This document shows, piece after piece, positions 54,587-63,221 of a stretch of DNA of 64,000 nt. Numbering within the stretch: position 1 is the stretch's first letter; each line of letters starts with the position of its first letter. The notes beneath the pieces are model-generated. The model saw nothing but the letters and a program-made list of their open reading frames with translations, did not search any database and had not been told where the DNA came from. The stretch is from Streptomyces graminofaciens (GTDB lineage Bacteria; Actinomycetota; Actinomycetes; Streptomycetales; Streptomycetaceae), in NCBI RefSeq assembly GCF_030294945.1, contig NZ_AP018448.1:3596001-3660000 (forward strand). The letters are read 5' to 3'. The translations under genes were made by a program, and so were the position numbers.

Positions 54587-55444
54587 GTGGAGAACGACGA
54601 CATCCTGGACGCTCCGGACACCTCGGACGGCCCACAGCCGCGCCCCCAGTCCCTCATGCTCGCCTTCTTCGGCAACCACGTGCTGGAGGAGAACGACGAC
54701 GGCATGTGTGTCTACTCGGGCAGCATCATCGATGTGCTCGGCCGTGTGGGGGTGGGTGAGCAGGCCGTACGTTCCACGCTGACGCGGATGGTCAACCGGG
54801 GGCTGCTGCGGCGGCAACGCGACGGTCGCCGTATGTACTTCGGACTGACGCCGCAGGCACTGCGCGTGCTGCACGACGGCCGTACGCGCATCTGGAAGCA
54901 GGGCGCGGTCAACGACGACTGGGACGGTTCCTGGACCCTGCTGGGCTTCTCCCTGCCGGACTCCTGGAAGCGCCAGCGCCACGACCTGCGCTCCCGGCTG
55001 ACCTGGTCCGGCTTCGGCGCCCTCTACAGCGGACTGTGGATCGCCCCGGGCAGCGTCGACATCTCCGGCGTCGTCTCCGAGCTGGGGCTCGCCGACCACG
55101 TCAAGATCTTCCACGCACGGGCCGACGTCGCCACCGACATCGAGCTGATGATCCGGGACACCTGGGACCTGGAGAGCATCGCGGCCCGTTACGTCACCTT
55201 CGACAAGCGGTGGACGGCACGGCTCGACGGCGGGCCCGGTGACGATCCGATCGGGACGCGGCTACGGCTGGTCAGCGAGTGGCTCTGGACCATCCGCACG
55301 GACCCGAGACTGCCCACCCGCCACCTCCCCGCCCGCTGGCCCGCGGGCCCGGCCCAGGAAACCTTCCGACGCATCGCCGAACAGACCACGGAGCCCGCGC
55401 GGCGCATGGCCCACGGGCTGCTGGAGACCATTCCGTCCCGCTAG
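54587..55444 (+). CDS. paaX: PaaX family transcriptional regulator
   Basis: The 285-residue protein has an N-terminal winged-helix (SLMLAFFGNHV, VRSTLTRMVNRGLLRRQRDGRRMYFGLT) and the PaaX central and C-terminal domains (WTLLGFSLPDSWKRQRHDLRSRLTWSGFG, APG, and the C-terminal LVSEWLWTIRTDPRLPTRHLP). PaaX represses phenylacetate catabolism in response to phenylacetyl-CoA; actinobacterial paralogues control varied aryl-acid genes. No paa genes are adjacent. GTG 54587 is preferred since the upstream frame overlaps the hydrolase end. Confidence 0.88.
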   Translation: MENDDILDAPDTSDGPQPRPQSLMLAFFGNHVLEENDDGMCVYSGSIIDVLGRVGVGEQAVRSTLTRMVNRGLLRRQRDGRRMYFGLTPQALRVLHDGRTRIWKQGAVNDDWDGSWTLLGFSLPDSWKRQRHDLRSRLTWSGFGALYSGLWIAPGSVDISGVVSELGLADHVKIFHARADVATDIELMIRDTWDLESIAARYVTFDKRWTARLDGGPGDDPIGTRLRLVSEWLWTIRTDPRLPTRHLPARWPAGPAQETFRRIAEQTTEPARRMAHGLLETIPSR

Positions 55445-55517
55445 GGCGTGTTTCGAAAGTGGCGTCGTCCGCCCGGAGGGCGGGGCAGACGGGACTGTCG
55501 AAACACTCCCTAGCGGG
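55437..55517. mobile_element. MITE-like palindromic element (81 bp) at the paaX 3' end
   Basis: Arms cccgctagggcgtgtttcga (55437-55456) and tcgaaacactccctagcggg (55498-55517) are inverted with a single mismatch, bounded by CTAG, and enclose a second small hairpin in the centre (gcccggagggc). It overlaps the last codons of paaX. It may be a miniature transposon or just a bidirectional terminator for paaX and the convergent TetR gene. Confidence 0.55.
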
Positions 55518-55568
55518 TGTCACCCGGCCGCCTCGTCCATGGCGCCGGCCCGCGCTTCCCCCCGCAGC

Positions 55569-56273
55569 TCACCCAGCAGACGCACGCCCGTTCCCTGCCC
55601 CCCGCCCCGTCGCCAGGAGCCCGTTGATCACGAGCGTCGCCAACGCCTCGGCCGTGTCCGAGAGTTGTTCCGGTGAGGCGTCGTCGGACCGGCCGAGGCG
55701 TCGCGCCAGGGGTACCTCGACCATGCCGCTGATGGGGCCCATGATGGCGAAGAACAGCACGTCGAGCGGGACGGACGCCATGCGTCCGGTGGCGACGAGC
55801 CGCTCGATGCTGGCCATCACGCCCTTCAGGACCGGGGCGATGTAGCGCTCGTACACATAGTCCAGCCGCTCGGTGTCCCGGCCGAACTCGTCGACGAAGA
55901 TCCGGCCGAGCTGGGGCGTCACCACGGAGGTCCGGTAGAGCCCGGAGATGAACTGCCGTACCTGCTCGGCGTCGTCGGCCGTGGGGTCCACCGGCGGCAT
56001 CAGCGCCAGCTGCGCCCCCATGGCGGCGTCGACGACCGCGCGCCAGAAGGCAGCCTTGGAGCCGTAGCGGTCGTTGATGAAGTTGTGGCTGACGCCCAGG
56101 CGGCGGGCCAGTTCGCGGGCGGAGGCCCGGTCGTAGCCCAGCTCCGCGAAGGCGTCCAGGCCACGCAGCAGGACGACGTCCTCCTCGGGCACCGCGGGAG
56201 TGTCCGCGCCGGGTCGCCCCGGTCGTCGAGCGGACTCGGCTTGTGCTCCCACCCTTGCCTCCGTCTCGGTCAA
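55569..56273 (-). CDS. TetR family transcriptional regulator
   Basis: The 234-residue protein has a helix-turn-helix at about residues 35-75 (GLDAFAELGYDRASARELARRLGVSHNFINDRYGSK) and a TetR_C ligand domain with the ISGLYRTSVVTPQLGRIFVDEFGRDTERLDY helices. TTG 56273 is the longest start, with AGGG upstream; GTG 56252 is also possible. It is divergent from the MpaB-like oxygenase and DHA2 exporter genes with a long perfect palindrome between, so it likely represses both the oxygenase-exporter unit and itself. Confidence 0.86.
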   Translation of the reverse strand: MTETEARVGAQAESARRPGRPGADTPAVPEEDVVLLRGLDAFAELGYDRASARELARRLGVSHNFINDRYGSKAAFWRAVVDAAMGAQLALMPPVDPTADDAEQVRQFISGLYRTSVVTPQLGRIFVDEFGRDTERLDYVYERYIAPVLKGVMASIERLVATGRMASVPLDVLFFAIMGPISGMVEVPLARRLGRSDDASPEQLSDTAEALATLVINGLLATGRGAGNGRASAG

Positions 56274-56340
56274 TGGCCCTGTCGATGGCCCGGTCAGTCG
56301 ATGGCCCGGTCAATGGCCAGGTCAACGGCTTGGTCGATGA
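56267..56340. repeat. Imperfect tandem repeats upstream of the TetR gene
   Basis: About six imperfect 11-16-bp units of the type ggtcaatggccc / ggtcgatggcccc run through the leader of the TetR gene, from its start codon to about 70 bp upstream. They could alter leader length by slippage. Confidence 0.7.
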
Positions 56341-56397
56341 CTCCCCGCACACAGTCTAAGGACGTGAACACCGGTCAGGAGCCCACGAGCACCTTAC

Positions 56398-56436
56398 TTG
56401 ACACCTGTCAGATTACAGCTAATCTGACAGGTGTCA
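56398..56436. promoter_or_regulatory. Perfect palindrome containing a promoter, TetR operator
   Basis: Arms TGACACCTGTCAGATT (56399-56414) and AATCTGACAGGTGTCA (56421-56436), 16 bp each, surround ACAGCT. Reading rightward, TTGACA (56398-56403) and TAATCT (56420-56425), 16 bp apart, form a promoter whose elements lie inside the palindrome, so TetR binding would block RNA polymerase. It is 28 bp before the oxygenase ATG. Confidence 0.85.
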
Positions 56437-56463
56437 GAGCGTTTCTCTCGCATGGAGAGCCCC

Positions 56464-57627
56464 ATGACCGCACACCAGCCACCCCCCACGACCCCCGGGC
56501 GCGTGATCAACCTGATGCTCACCGCCGGGGACCCCCTCGCCGACGCCGTCGTCGCCGAGCTGGACGCCCTCGGCGGCCCGGCCCGGCGAGCCCTCGACGC
56601 CGGGCTCCGGCACGGCCTGGCGAGCCTGGACGAGCAGCCCCCCGAGGCGATCGCCCTACTGCTGGAGCAGTCGGAGACCGCCCCGGCGTGGGCCGACCCG
56701 CTGATGCCGCACCGGGGCGATGTGGTGAGCCTGTCCGTACCGCCCATGTGGTTCGGGCTCTGCTCGCTCACCAGCGCGCTCGCGCACAGCTACGCGTCCC
56801 CGGCCGTCGCCCGGCTGCTGGCCCGGACGGGCGAGCCCACGGCCATGGCGTCACGCCGGCTCGTGGAGAGCGCGGTGTGGGTACGGCAGACCATGCGCCC
56901 GGGAGGGCTGCTGCGCGGGGCCCCCGGCTATGTGGCGGCCGTTCAGCGGCGGCTGCTCCACGCCCGGATACGGATCACCGCGCTCGAAGGCGGCTGGGAC
57001 ACCTCCGAGTGGGGGCTGCCGATCGGCCAGACCGACCTCGCCCGGATGTGGCTGGGCCTCACCTACGTCCCGTTCCGGGCGCTGGCCGCCGTCGGTATCG
57101 AACTCGACGCCGAGGAGCAGTTCCAGCTCTACCGCTACTGGTCGTACGTCGGCCATCTGCTGGGCCTGGACGAGAACTACTGCAAGGACGTCGTCGACCA
57201 TGCCGACGCCGCCCGTCTGCGGGACTTCCTGGACTCCACCACGGCCGCCCCCGACGAGAACTCCCGGGCCCTGACCGCGGCCATGGTCGAGGCACAGGCC
57301 CGCGCGATGGCCGGTGCGCCGGGTGCCGTGCTGTCCGAGGAGCAGCTGCGCGACCTCGTCCACAGCGTGCTCCGGCGGTCCATCGGGGAGGAGCAGGCGG
57401 AGCGGCTGGGCGTCCCGGTCCCCGCCGCACACCACCTGCTGCCGCTGATCAGCAAGCTCAACCGCCAGTCCCGTTACTGGCAGACGTTCTCGCCCGCCTC
57501 GGCCGGGGAGGCCCGCCGCCGGGCACTCGACGGGCCCGGGCCCGAGCTGATCGCCGCCGTTCTCCCCGGCGGCTTCACCGGCCGGCCGTGGGCGGGAGCG
57601 GATCGCCCGGGCGTACCGGCAGCCTGA
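56464..57627 (+). CDS. MpaB/Lcp-like oxygenase (DUF2236)
   Basis: The 387-residue protein fits the oxygenase MpaB/latex-clearing-protein group (DUF2236): PPMWFGLCSLTSALAHSYASP, TGEPTAMASRRLVESAVWVRQ with the Arg/Thr region, a LLHARIR block with the candidate heme-binding His, and ARMWLGLTYVPFRALAAVGI. Lcp enzymes are heme dioxygenases of rubber; other members have unknown substrates. No signal peptide is seen here, unlike Lcp. GGAGAG precedes ATG 56464, chosen over GTG 56431 which lies inside the operator. It precedes a DHA2 exporter by 137 bp. Confidence 0.8.
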   Translation: MTAHQPPPTTPGRVINLMLTAGDPLADAVVAELDALGGPARRALDAGLRHGLASLDEQPPEAIALLLEQSETAPAWADPLMPHRGDVVSLSVPPMWFGLCSLTSALAHSYASPAVARLLARTGEPTAMASRRLVESAVWVRQTMRPGGLLRGAPGYVAAVQRRLLHARIRITALEGGWDTSEWGLPIGQTDLARMWLGLTYVPFRALAAVGIELDAEEQFQLYRYWSYVGHLLGLDENYCKDVVDHADAARLRDFLDSTTAAPDENSRALTAAMVEAQARAMAGAPGAVLSEEQLRDLVHSVLRRSIGEEQAERLGVPVPAAHHLLPLISKLNRQSRYWQTFSPASAGEARRRALDGPGPELIAAVLPGGFTGRPWAGADRPGVPAA

Positions 57628-57764
57628 TCCGTCCCCCGCCCCGCCCCGCCCCCCCCACGTCCGCGCGGCCGAACCATCACGTGACGAGCTCCATCGACGC
57701 AGCCGTCCCGCCCCCGGCACCGAACCTCGTCTTCACCCCTCATCACCTTTACTGGAGATTCGTC

Positions 57765-59279
57765 ATGCCCCGAACCTCAGCCTCCGTCGACCTGCCCGAC
57801 ACGGACGCCCAGCCCCCCGCCCCGGCCGCCGACCCACCGCACCGCCATCGCTGGTGGATCCTCGCCGTGATCGGTGTGGCCCAGCTGATGGTGGTGCTGG
57901 ACGCGACGATCGTGAACATCGCGCTGCCGTCGGCCCAGCAGGACCTGGGCTTCTCCGACGGCGACCGGCAGTGGATCGTCACCGCCTACGCGCTCGCCTT
58001 CGGCAGCCTGCTCCTGCTCGGCGGCCGTATAGCCGACCTGTTCGGCCGCAAGACGACCTTCCTCGTCGGCCTGGTCGGCTTCGCCGGCGCCTCCGCCCTC
58101 GGCGGCGCGGCCGGCAGCTTCGAGATGCTCGTCGCCGCCCGCGCCGGGCAGGGTGTGTTCGGCGCGCTGCTCGCCCCGGCCGCCCTGTCGCTGCTGACCA
58201 CGACGTTCACCGATCCCAGGGAGCGCGGCAAGGCCTTCGGCGTGTACGGCGCCATCGCCGGCGCGGGCGGTGCCGTCGGCCTGCTGCTCGGCGGTGTGCT
58301 GACCGAGCACCTCGACTGGCGCTGGACCCTGTACGTCAACCTGGTCTTCGCCGCGATGGCCTTCGTCGGCGGGGCGATCCTGCTCGGCCGTGCGAGCCGC
58401 GACAAGTCCGCCAAGATCGACGTCCCGGGTGCCGTCCTGGTCTCCGCCGGTCTGTTCTGCCTGGTCTACGGGTTCTCCAACGCCGAGAGCCACGACTGGA
58501 GTTCGCCCGCCACCTGGGGTTTCCTCGTCGCCGGAGCCGCCCTTCTCACCACGTTCACCTGGTGGCAGACCCGCTCCCCGCACCCGCTGCTTCCGCTGCG
58601 TGTGCTGCTCGACCGCAACCGGGGAGCCTCGTTCGTCTCCGTCCTGATCATCGGCGCGGGCATGTTCGGGGTGTTCCTCTTCCTCACCTACTACCTGCAG
58701 CAGAGCCTCGGCTACACGCCCATCGAGACCGGGCTGGCCTTCCTGCCCATGATCGGCGGGCTGATGCTCACCTCGACGCTCGCCTCCACCGTGGTCATCC
58801 CGCGCATGGGCCCCAAGCCGGTGGTGCCGCTGGGCATGGGCATGGCCGCCGCCGCGATGGTCTGGCTGACCGCCCTCGACCTGAACAGCTCGTACGCGAC
58901 GGACATCATGCCGCCACTGGTCCTGGCGGGACTCGGCTTCGGTCTGATCATGGCGCCCGCCATGAGCCTGGCCACGGACGGGGTGCGCACCGAGGACGCG
59001 GGCGTCGCCTCGGCGGCCGTCAACACCATGCAGCAGGTCGGCGGCTCCCTCGGCACCGCGCTGCTCAACACCCTCTCCACCAGCGCCGCCGCCGACTATC
59101 TCGTCGGCAAGAACCCCAAGGACCCCGCCGTTCTCGCGGGTGCCGGACTTGAGGCCTACTCCACCGCGTACTGGTGGTCGGCCGCCTTCTTCGCCGCCGG
59201 CGTGATCATCAGCGGCCTCATGTACCGGCGCGGCGCGCCCGTCCACAACCCGGACGCGGCACCCGTGGTGCACATGTGA
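57765..59279 (+). CDS. MFS drug exporter, DHA2 (14-helix) family
   Basis: The 504-residue protein has about fourteen hydrophobic segments and DHA2 marks: VVLDATIVNIALPSAQQDLG, GGRIADLFGRKTTFL, GVFGALLAPAALSLLTTTF, the motif C-like GAIAGAGGAVGLLLGGVLTEHLDWRW, and ASAAVNTMQQVGGSLGTALL. It likely expels a hydrophobic compound from the cytoplasm using the proton gradient. It lies downstream of the MpaB-like oxygenase, presumably under the same TetR-controlled promoter. ATG 57765 follows ACTGGAGA. The upstream longer frame is a shadow. Confidence 0.92.
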   Translation: MPRTSASVDLPDTDAQPPAPAADPPHRHRWWILAVIGVAQLMVVLDATIVNIALPSAQQDLGFSDGDRQWIVTAYALAFGSLLLLGGRIADLFGRKTTFLVGLVGFAGASALGGAAGSFEMLVAARAGQGVFGALLAPAALSLLTTTFTDPRERGKAFGVYGAIAGAGGAVGLLLGGVLTEHLDWRWTLYVNLVFAAMAFVGGAILLGRASRDKSAKIDVPGAVLVSAGLFCLVYGFSNAESHDWSSPATWGFLVAGAALLTTFTWWQTRSPHPLLPLRVLLDRNRGASFVSVLIIGAGMFGVFLFLTYYLQQSLGYTPIETGLAFLPMIGGLMLTSTLASTVVIPRMGPKPVVPLGMGMAAAAMVWLTALDLNSSYATDIMPPLVLAGLGFGLIMAPAMSLATDGVRTEDAGVASAAVNTMQQVGGSLGTALLNTLSTSAAADYLVGKNPKDPAVLAGAGLEAYSTAYWWSAAFFAAGVIISGLMYRRGAPVHNPDAAPVVHM

Positions 59280-59335
59280 GGTCGTGAGCTTTCCCAGGCC
59301 TCGTCGGGGTCCCCCTCCCCCAGGCCCCGACATCC

Positions 59336-59375
59336 CCGAAACGGCCCGCCGGGCACCTCCGGCGGGCCGTTTCGG
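59336..59375. terminator. Strong bidirectional stem-loop
   Basis: Perfect 17-base arms ccgaaacggcccgccgg (59336-59352) and ccggcgggccgtttcgg (59359-59375) with a 6-base loop lie between the convergent DHA2 exporter and MoaF-like genes. Confidence 0.9.
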
Positions 59376-59399
59376 CCTGTCTCTCGGGCAACCGCGCGC

Positions 59400-59723
59400 T
59401 CAGATCTCCTCAAGCGTGCCGGTGTGGAGTTCGGCCACCCGGCCGTCGGGGGTCTCGTAGGTCCAGAAGGCGTGGACCGTCCCGGTGTTGAGGTTCATGG
59501 CGTGGGTGATGGTCATGCCGGACTTCTCCAGCCAGCCGAGGACGAAGACACCGGGGACGACCTCGGCGGCGTGCAGGTCGACGTCCTCGACCGCGCCCTT
59601 CGTCGGCCCGGCGACCGTCTCGTAGTGCAGAGTGGTGCCGTCGGCCGCGTAGGTGTTGTGGAAGACAACGCCGTTGTCGACGGTGAAGCGGAAGGTCTTC
59701 CCCGCGTAGGTCAGGTTGCTCAT
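59400..59723 (-). CDS. MoaF-like small protein
   Basis: The 107-residue protein (FRFTVDNGVVFHNTYAADGTTLHYE..., GVFVLGWLEKSGMTITHAMNL, a closing VHAFWTYETPDG) resembles the single-domain MoaF/lipocalin-like proteins found beside amine or aromatic metabolism genes. Such proteins are calycin-like binders of unknown ligand. GGAGGG precedes ATG 59723. It lies 13 bases after the SnoaL-like gene, so they form one operon. Confidence 0.75.
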   Translation of the reverse strand: MSNLTYAGKTFRFTVDNGVVFHNTYAADGTTLHYETVAGPTKGAVEDVDLHAAEVVPGVFVLGWLEKSGMTITHAMNLNTGTVHAFWTYETPDGRVAELHTGTLEEI

Positions 59724-59736
59724 TGCCCTCCGCCGC

Positions 59737-60495
59737 TCAGAACAGGCCGTTGGAGTGCGGGAGTTCGGCCGGTACGGGGGCGATGACGTCCCAGTGTTCG
59801 ACGATCTTGCCGTCCGCGACGCGGAACAGGTCCCAGTAGGCGACCGCCTCGCCGAACTCGCCCTCGGACTGCAGCAGCACGAGATCGCCCTCGGCGAGGA
59901 CCTTGTGGACGGTCTTGTAGACCAGGTTCTTGCCCTGCTCCGCCCACTTGCCGGCTGCGGCACCGAAGCCGTCCAGGCCGTCGGCGGCCTCCGGGTTGTG
60001 CTGGTGGTACGTCTCGGTGGAGATGTAGTCGGTCAGCACCGAGTAGTCGGCGCCGACGAGGACCTTCTCGGCGAACTCGGTGACCAGCGCGCGGTTGGCC
60101 TCGGTCCGGTCCAGGTCGCCCGGCTCGGTCGGCCCGTCGGTCTGCGAGCGGCCGGAGGCGGTGTCCGTGACGACCGGGGTGAGCGCGTCCCAGTGCTCGG
60201 CCAGCCTGCCGTCCGCGTCGACGCGGAACAGGTCGAACGCCACCAGCGGATGCGGCCCGAAGCCGTGGTAAGTGCCGTGCAGCGCGACCAGATCACCGTC
60301 GGCGATCACCCGGGCACCCTCGTAGCGGAAGCCCTCCGGCAGCCCCGCCACCAGTTGGCGCAGGGCCTCCGGACCATCCGCGGCCAGGCTGCTGTGCTGA
60401 CGGTAGTCAGCGGCCACCCAGCGGTCCACCGCGCTCGGGTCCTTCGCCCCGAAGAGTTCACCCGCTGCGTTGACGACGATTTCCTTGCTGCTCAC
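59737..60495 (-). CDS. SnoaL-like (NTF2-fold) protein, two domains
   Basis: The 252-residue protein has two repeated NTF2/SnoaL-like halves, about residues 5-110 and 130-245. Each carries a YRQHSSLAADG / YHQHNPEAADG segment, and a final FDLFRVDADGRLAEHWDAL / WDLFRVADGKIVEHWDVI strand pair, so it is an internal duplication. SnoaL-like proteins include polyketide cyclases and hydrolases, but this type (two EHWD-ending halves) is mostly uncharacterised. It is co-transcribed with the MoaF-like gene and divergent from an AraC regulator. Confidence 0.85.
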   Translation of the reverse strand: MSSKEIVVNAAGELFGAKDPSAVDRWVAADYRQHSSLAADGPEALRQLVAGLPEGFRYEGARVIADGDLVALHGTYHGFGPHPLVAFDLFRVDADGRLAEHWDALTPVVTDTASGRSQTDGPTEPGDLDRTEANRALVTEFAEKVLVGADYSVLTDYISTETYHQHNPEAADGLDGFGAAAGKWAEQGKNLVYKTVHKVLAEGDLVLLQSEGEFGEAVAYWDLFRVADGKIVEHWDVIAPVPAELPHSNGLF

Positions 60496-60593
60496 AGCAC
60501 GCCTCCGATCTGCGCTTTTCCGGTGACACCTTGCTCACCGGCACGCAGTCCACTCTCGCCGCCCACCCCGGTGGGCGCACGGTAGAGTCGGGC

Positions 60594-61490
60594 ATGCCTA
60601 TGGTGGAAACGGGACAAGCTCCGGTGGTCCAGCGGGACTATCGCAATCCGACGCGGCCTGATCTGGGCCTGGAGATCCTCACGTTCGCGGACCTCAGGGA
60701 CCGTCTGCCGGGCGCACAGTTCACACGGCTGAACCGGCTGGACTTCCATCACCTCACCCTGGTCCACCGGGGCGAGGGCACCGGGATGGTCGACTTCGTG
60801 GACCACCCCTGCCGGCCGGGGACGCTGCTGCACATCCGCCCCGGGCAGGTGCAGCGGCTGCCCACGGCCCCCGGCGGCGGCCCCGCGGACCTGGACGCCA
60901 CGATCGTCCTGTTCACCCCGGCCTTCCCGCCCCGGCTCCCGTCGACCGCCCGGGTGACCGACGACCCCTTCGGCCCGGCCTCCTGGCAGCTCGACGCCCT
61001 AGACCACGACCGGTTTCGCCGCACCCTGGCCGACCTGGCCGCGGAGTACGCCGGACCGCCCGACCGGGAGCCGGAGATCACCAGGGAACTCCTGCGCCAA
61101 CTGCTGGCCGTGACCCTGCTGCGGATCGCCCGGCTGCCCGCCCCCGAGGGCGGCGTACGGACCCTGGCCGCGCAGGAGCCGTACCGCCGCTTCCGGCACG
61201 AGCTGGAGCGCTCCTTCGCCGTCGTACGCCAGGCCCACGACTACGCCGCCCGCCTCGGCTACTCCCTCAAGACCCTCAACCGTGCCTGCCGACGTGCCAC
61301 CGGGCACACCGCGAAACAGCTCGTCGACGCCCGTGTGGCCCTGGAGGCCAAGCGGCTGCTGGCCCACACCGACCTGCCCGTCGCCGCGATCAGCCACCGC
61401 CTCGGCTTCACCGAGCCCACCAACTTCAGCAAGTTCTTCACGCGGGCGACAGGACAGACCCCGGGCACGTTCCGGGAGGCGCAGAGCTGA
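60594..61490 (+). CDS. AraC family transcriptional regulator
   Basis: The 298-residue protein has an N-terminal cupin-like sensor (FHHLTLVHRGEGTGMVDF, GTLLHIRPGQVQRL) and a C-terminal pair of helix-turn-helix motifs (residues 190-295; AARLGYSLKTLNRACRRATG and VAAISHRLGFTEPTNFSKFFTRATGQTPGTFR). It is divergent from the SnoaL/MoaF-like operon, which it may activate. ATG 60594 (MPMVETG) is chosen over a longer frame without domain support. Confidence 0.9.
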   Translation: MPMVETGQAPVVQRDYRNPTRPDLGLEILTFADLRDRLPGAQFTRLNRLDFHHLTLVHRGEGTGMVDFVDHPCRPGTLLHIRPGQVQRLPTAPGGGPADLDATIVLFTPAFPPRLPSTARVTDDPFGPASWQLDALDHDRFRRTLADLAAEYAGPPDREPEITRELLRQLLAVTLLRIARLPAPEGGVRTLAAQEPYRRFRHELERSFAVVRQAHDYAARLGYSLKTLNRACRRATGHTAKQLVDARVALEAKRLLAHTDLPVAAISHRLGFTEPTNFSKFFTRATGQTPGTFREAQS

Positions 61491-61506
61491 CGCCCTCACC
61501 TCCAAT

Positions 61507-61551
61507 TTGCACACTGGTGAGCAACAAATTAGTCTGCACATCAGTGAGCAA
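61507..61551. promoter_or_regulatory. Twin palindromic operators over a promoter, DHA2 exporter
   Basis: Two sites of pattern TTGCnCACnnGTGnGCAA occur: TTGCACACTGGTGAGCAA (61507-61524) and the weaker CTGCACATCAGTGAGCAA (61534-61551), 27 bp apart. TTGCAC (61507-61512) and TAGTCT (61530-61535), 17 bp apart, can serve as promoter elements. The exporter ATG is 42 bp beyond. Confidence 0.75.
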
Positions 61552-61592
61552 ATAACTGCTCCGAAGCTGCCGCTTCCCTCTAGGAGCTTCCG

Positions 61593-63221
61593 ATGTCCCT
61601 CCTCGCGAACACCCCCGTCGAGAAGATGACGGGCCCGTACCGGCGGCGCTGGTGGGCGCTGCTGGTGCTGTGCCTGAGCCTGCTGATCGTGGTCATGGCG
61701 AACACCTCGCTGATCGTGGCCGCCCCGGACATGACCACGGATCTGGGCCTGTCCAGCAGTGACCTCCAATGGGTCATCGACGGCTACACCGTCCCGTACG
61801 CGGCGCTGATGCTGGTGCTGGGCGCGGTCGGCGACAAGTACAGCCGCCGTGGCGCGCTCGTCGCCGGTCTGCTGGTCTTCGCGGGCGGTTCCGTGATGGG
61901 CAGCCTGGTCGACGAGACGAACCTGGTCATCACGGCCCGGGCGATCATGGGCGTCGGCGCGGCCGTCGTCATGCCCGCCACGCTCTCCCTGCTGGTCGCC
62001 ACCTTCCCCAGGCGCGAGCGGACCAAGGCCATCACCGCCTGGACCGCCACCTCCGGCCTCGCGATAGCAGCCGGACCGCTGCTGGCGGGCCGGCTGCTGG
62101 AGGACCACGCCTGGGGCTCGACGTTCCTGATCAACGTGCCCATCGCGCTCGTGGCCGTCGTCGGCGCGTTCTTCCTCGTACCGCCGTCCAAGGCGGAGGG
62201 CATGGGCCGAATCGACTACGTCGGCGGGCTGCTCTCCATCGTCTCCGTGGGCTCCCTGGTCTACGCGATCATCGAGGGCCCGCACTTCGGCTGGGGCAAG
62301 GGCCCGGTCACCGCGGCCGTCGTCGCCGGTGTGGGCCTGCTCGCCTTCGTCCTGTGGGAGCTGCGCCACCCGCACCCCATGCTGGACGTCCGCAAGTTCC
62401 TGCTGCGCCCCTTCAGCGGCTCGATGATCGCGGTGCTGTTCTTCTTCTTCGGCACGTTCGGCGCGATCTACTACTCCACCCAGTTCCTGCAGTTCATCCT
62501 CGGCTACGACGCCCTGGAGACCGGCATACGGCTGGTGCCGCTGGCCGGAGCCGTGTTCGTCGGTGCCGCGATCACCGGGAAGCTGACCCCGAAGCTGGGC
62601 GTGAAGCCGATGGTGGTCACCGGCATGGCGATCGGCGCGACGGCAGTCCTCCTGCTCACCCGGATCGAGTCGGGCTCGACGTACGGCGGCTTCCTGCCCA
62701 CGATGCTGATGCTCGGCTTCGCGATCGGTCTGAGCGTCTCGCCGGCCACCGACACCATCATGGACACCTTCCCCGAGTCGGAGCTGGGCGTGGGCGGCGG
62801 CGCCAACGACACCTCGCTGGAGCTCGGCGGCTCCCTCGGTATCGCGCTGCTGGGCTCGCTGCTGAGCACCGCGTACAAGGACAAGCTGACCGACCTGGTG
62901 GGCGCCCAGTTGCCGGCGGACGCCCTGCACACGGCGCAGGAGTCGGCGGGCGCCGGGCTCGCCGTCGCCCAGGAGGTCGCGAAGAACCCGGCCGGCGGTG
63001 CCCAGCAGGCGCAGGCCCTTGTCGACGCCGTCCACCAGGCCTTCGCCCACGGTGTCGCCCACACCAGCCTCATCGGCGGCGTCATCATGACCGTCGGCAC
63101 GATCGTCGTCCTCGTGATCCTCCCCGGGCGCCGCAAGGCCGACAAGCCCGAGCCGGAGGCGGAGCCGGTGCCGGAGACGCTCGAGGCGCAGAAGCTGAAA
63201 GAGGGCGCGGGCGCCGCCTGA
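61593..63221 (+). CDS. MFS drug exporter, DHA2 family
   Basis: The 542-residue, fourteen-helix transporter shows VVMANTSLIVAAPDMTTDLG, LGAVGDKYSRRGALVAG, a motif C-like ATSGLAIAAGPLLAGRLLEDHAWG, ANDTSLELGGSLGIALLGSLL and a cytoplasmic tail rich in Glu/Pro. It belongs to the EmrB/QacA type and exports a small hydrophobic compound. Its promoter region has two palindromic operators but no adjacent TetR or MarR gene, so the regulator may be distal (the AraC gene upstream binds a different motif class). ATG 61593 is preceded by TAGGAG. Confidence 0.93.
   Translation: MSLLANTPVEKMTGPYRRRWWALLVLCLSLLIVVMANTSLIVAAPDMTTDLGLSSSDLQWVIDGYTVPYAALMLVLGAVGDKYSRRGALVAGLLVFAGGSVMGSLVDETNLVITARAIMGVGAAVVMPATLSLLVATFPRRERTKAITAWTATSGLAIAAGPLLAGRLLEDHAWGSTFLINVPIALVAVVGAFFLVPPSKAEGMGRIDYVGGLLSIVSVGSLVYAIIEGPHFGWGKGPVTAAVVAGVGLLAFVLWELRHPHPMLDVRKFLLRPFSGSMIAVLFFFFGTFGAIYYSTQFLQFILGYDALETGIRLVPLAGAVFVGAAITGKLTPKLGVKPMVVTGMAIGATAVLLLTRIESGSTYGGFLPTMLMLGFAIGLSVSPATDTIMDTFPESELGVGGGANDTSLELGGSLGIALLGSLLSTAYKDKLTDLVGAQLPADALHTAQESAGAGLAVAQEVAKNPAGGAQQAQALVDAVHQAFAHGVAHTSLIGGVIMTVGTIVVLVILPGRRKADKPEPEAEPVPETLEAQKLKEGAGAA

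Noticed and set aside
57777..59333. Minus-strand 518-codon frame opposite the DHA2 exporter
   Set aside because: Gly/Glu/Gln-rich antisense product without any protein signature.
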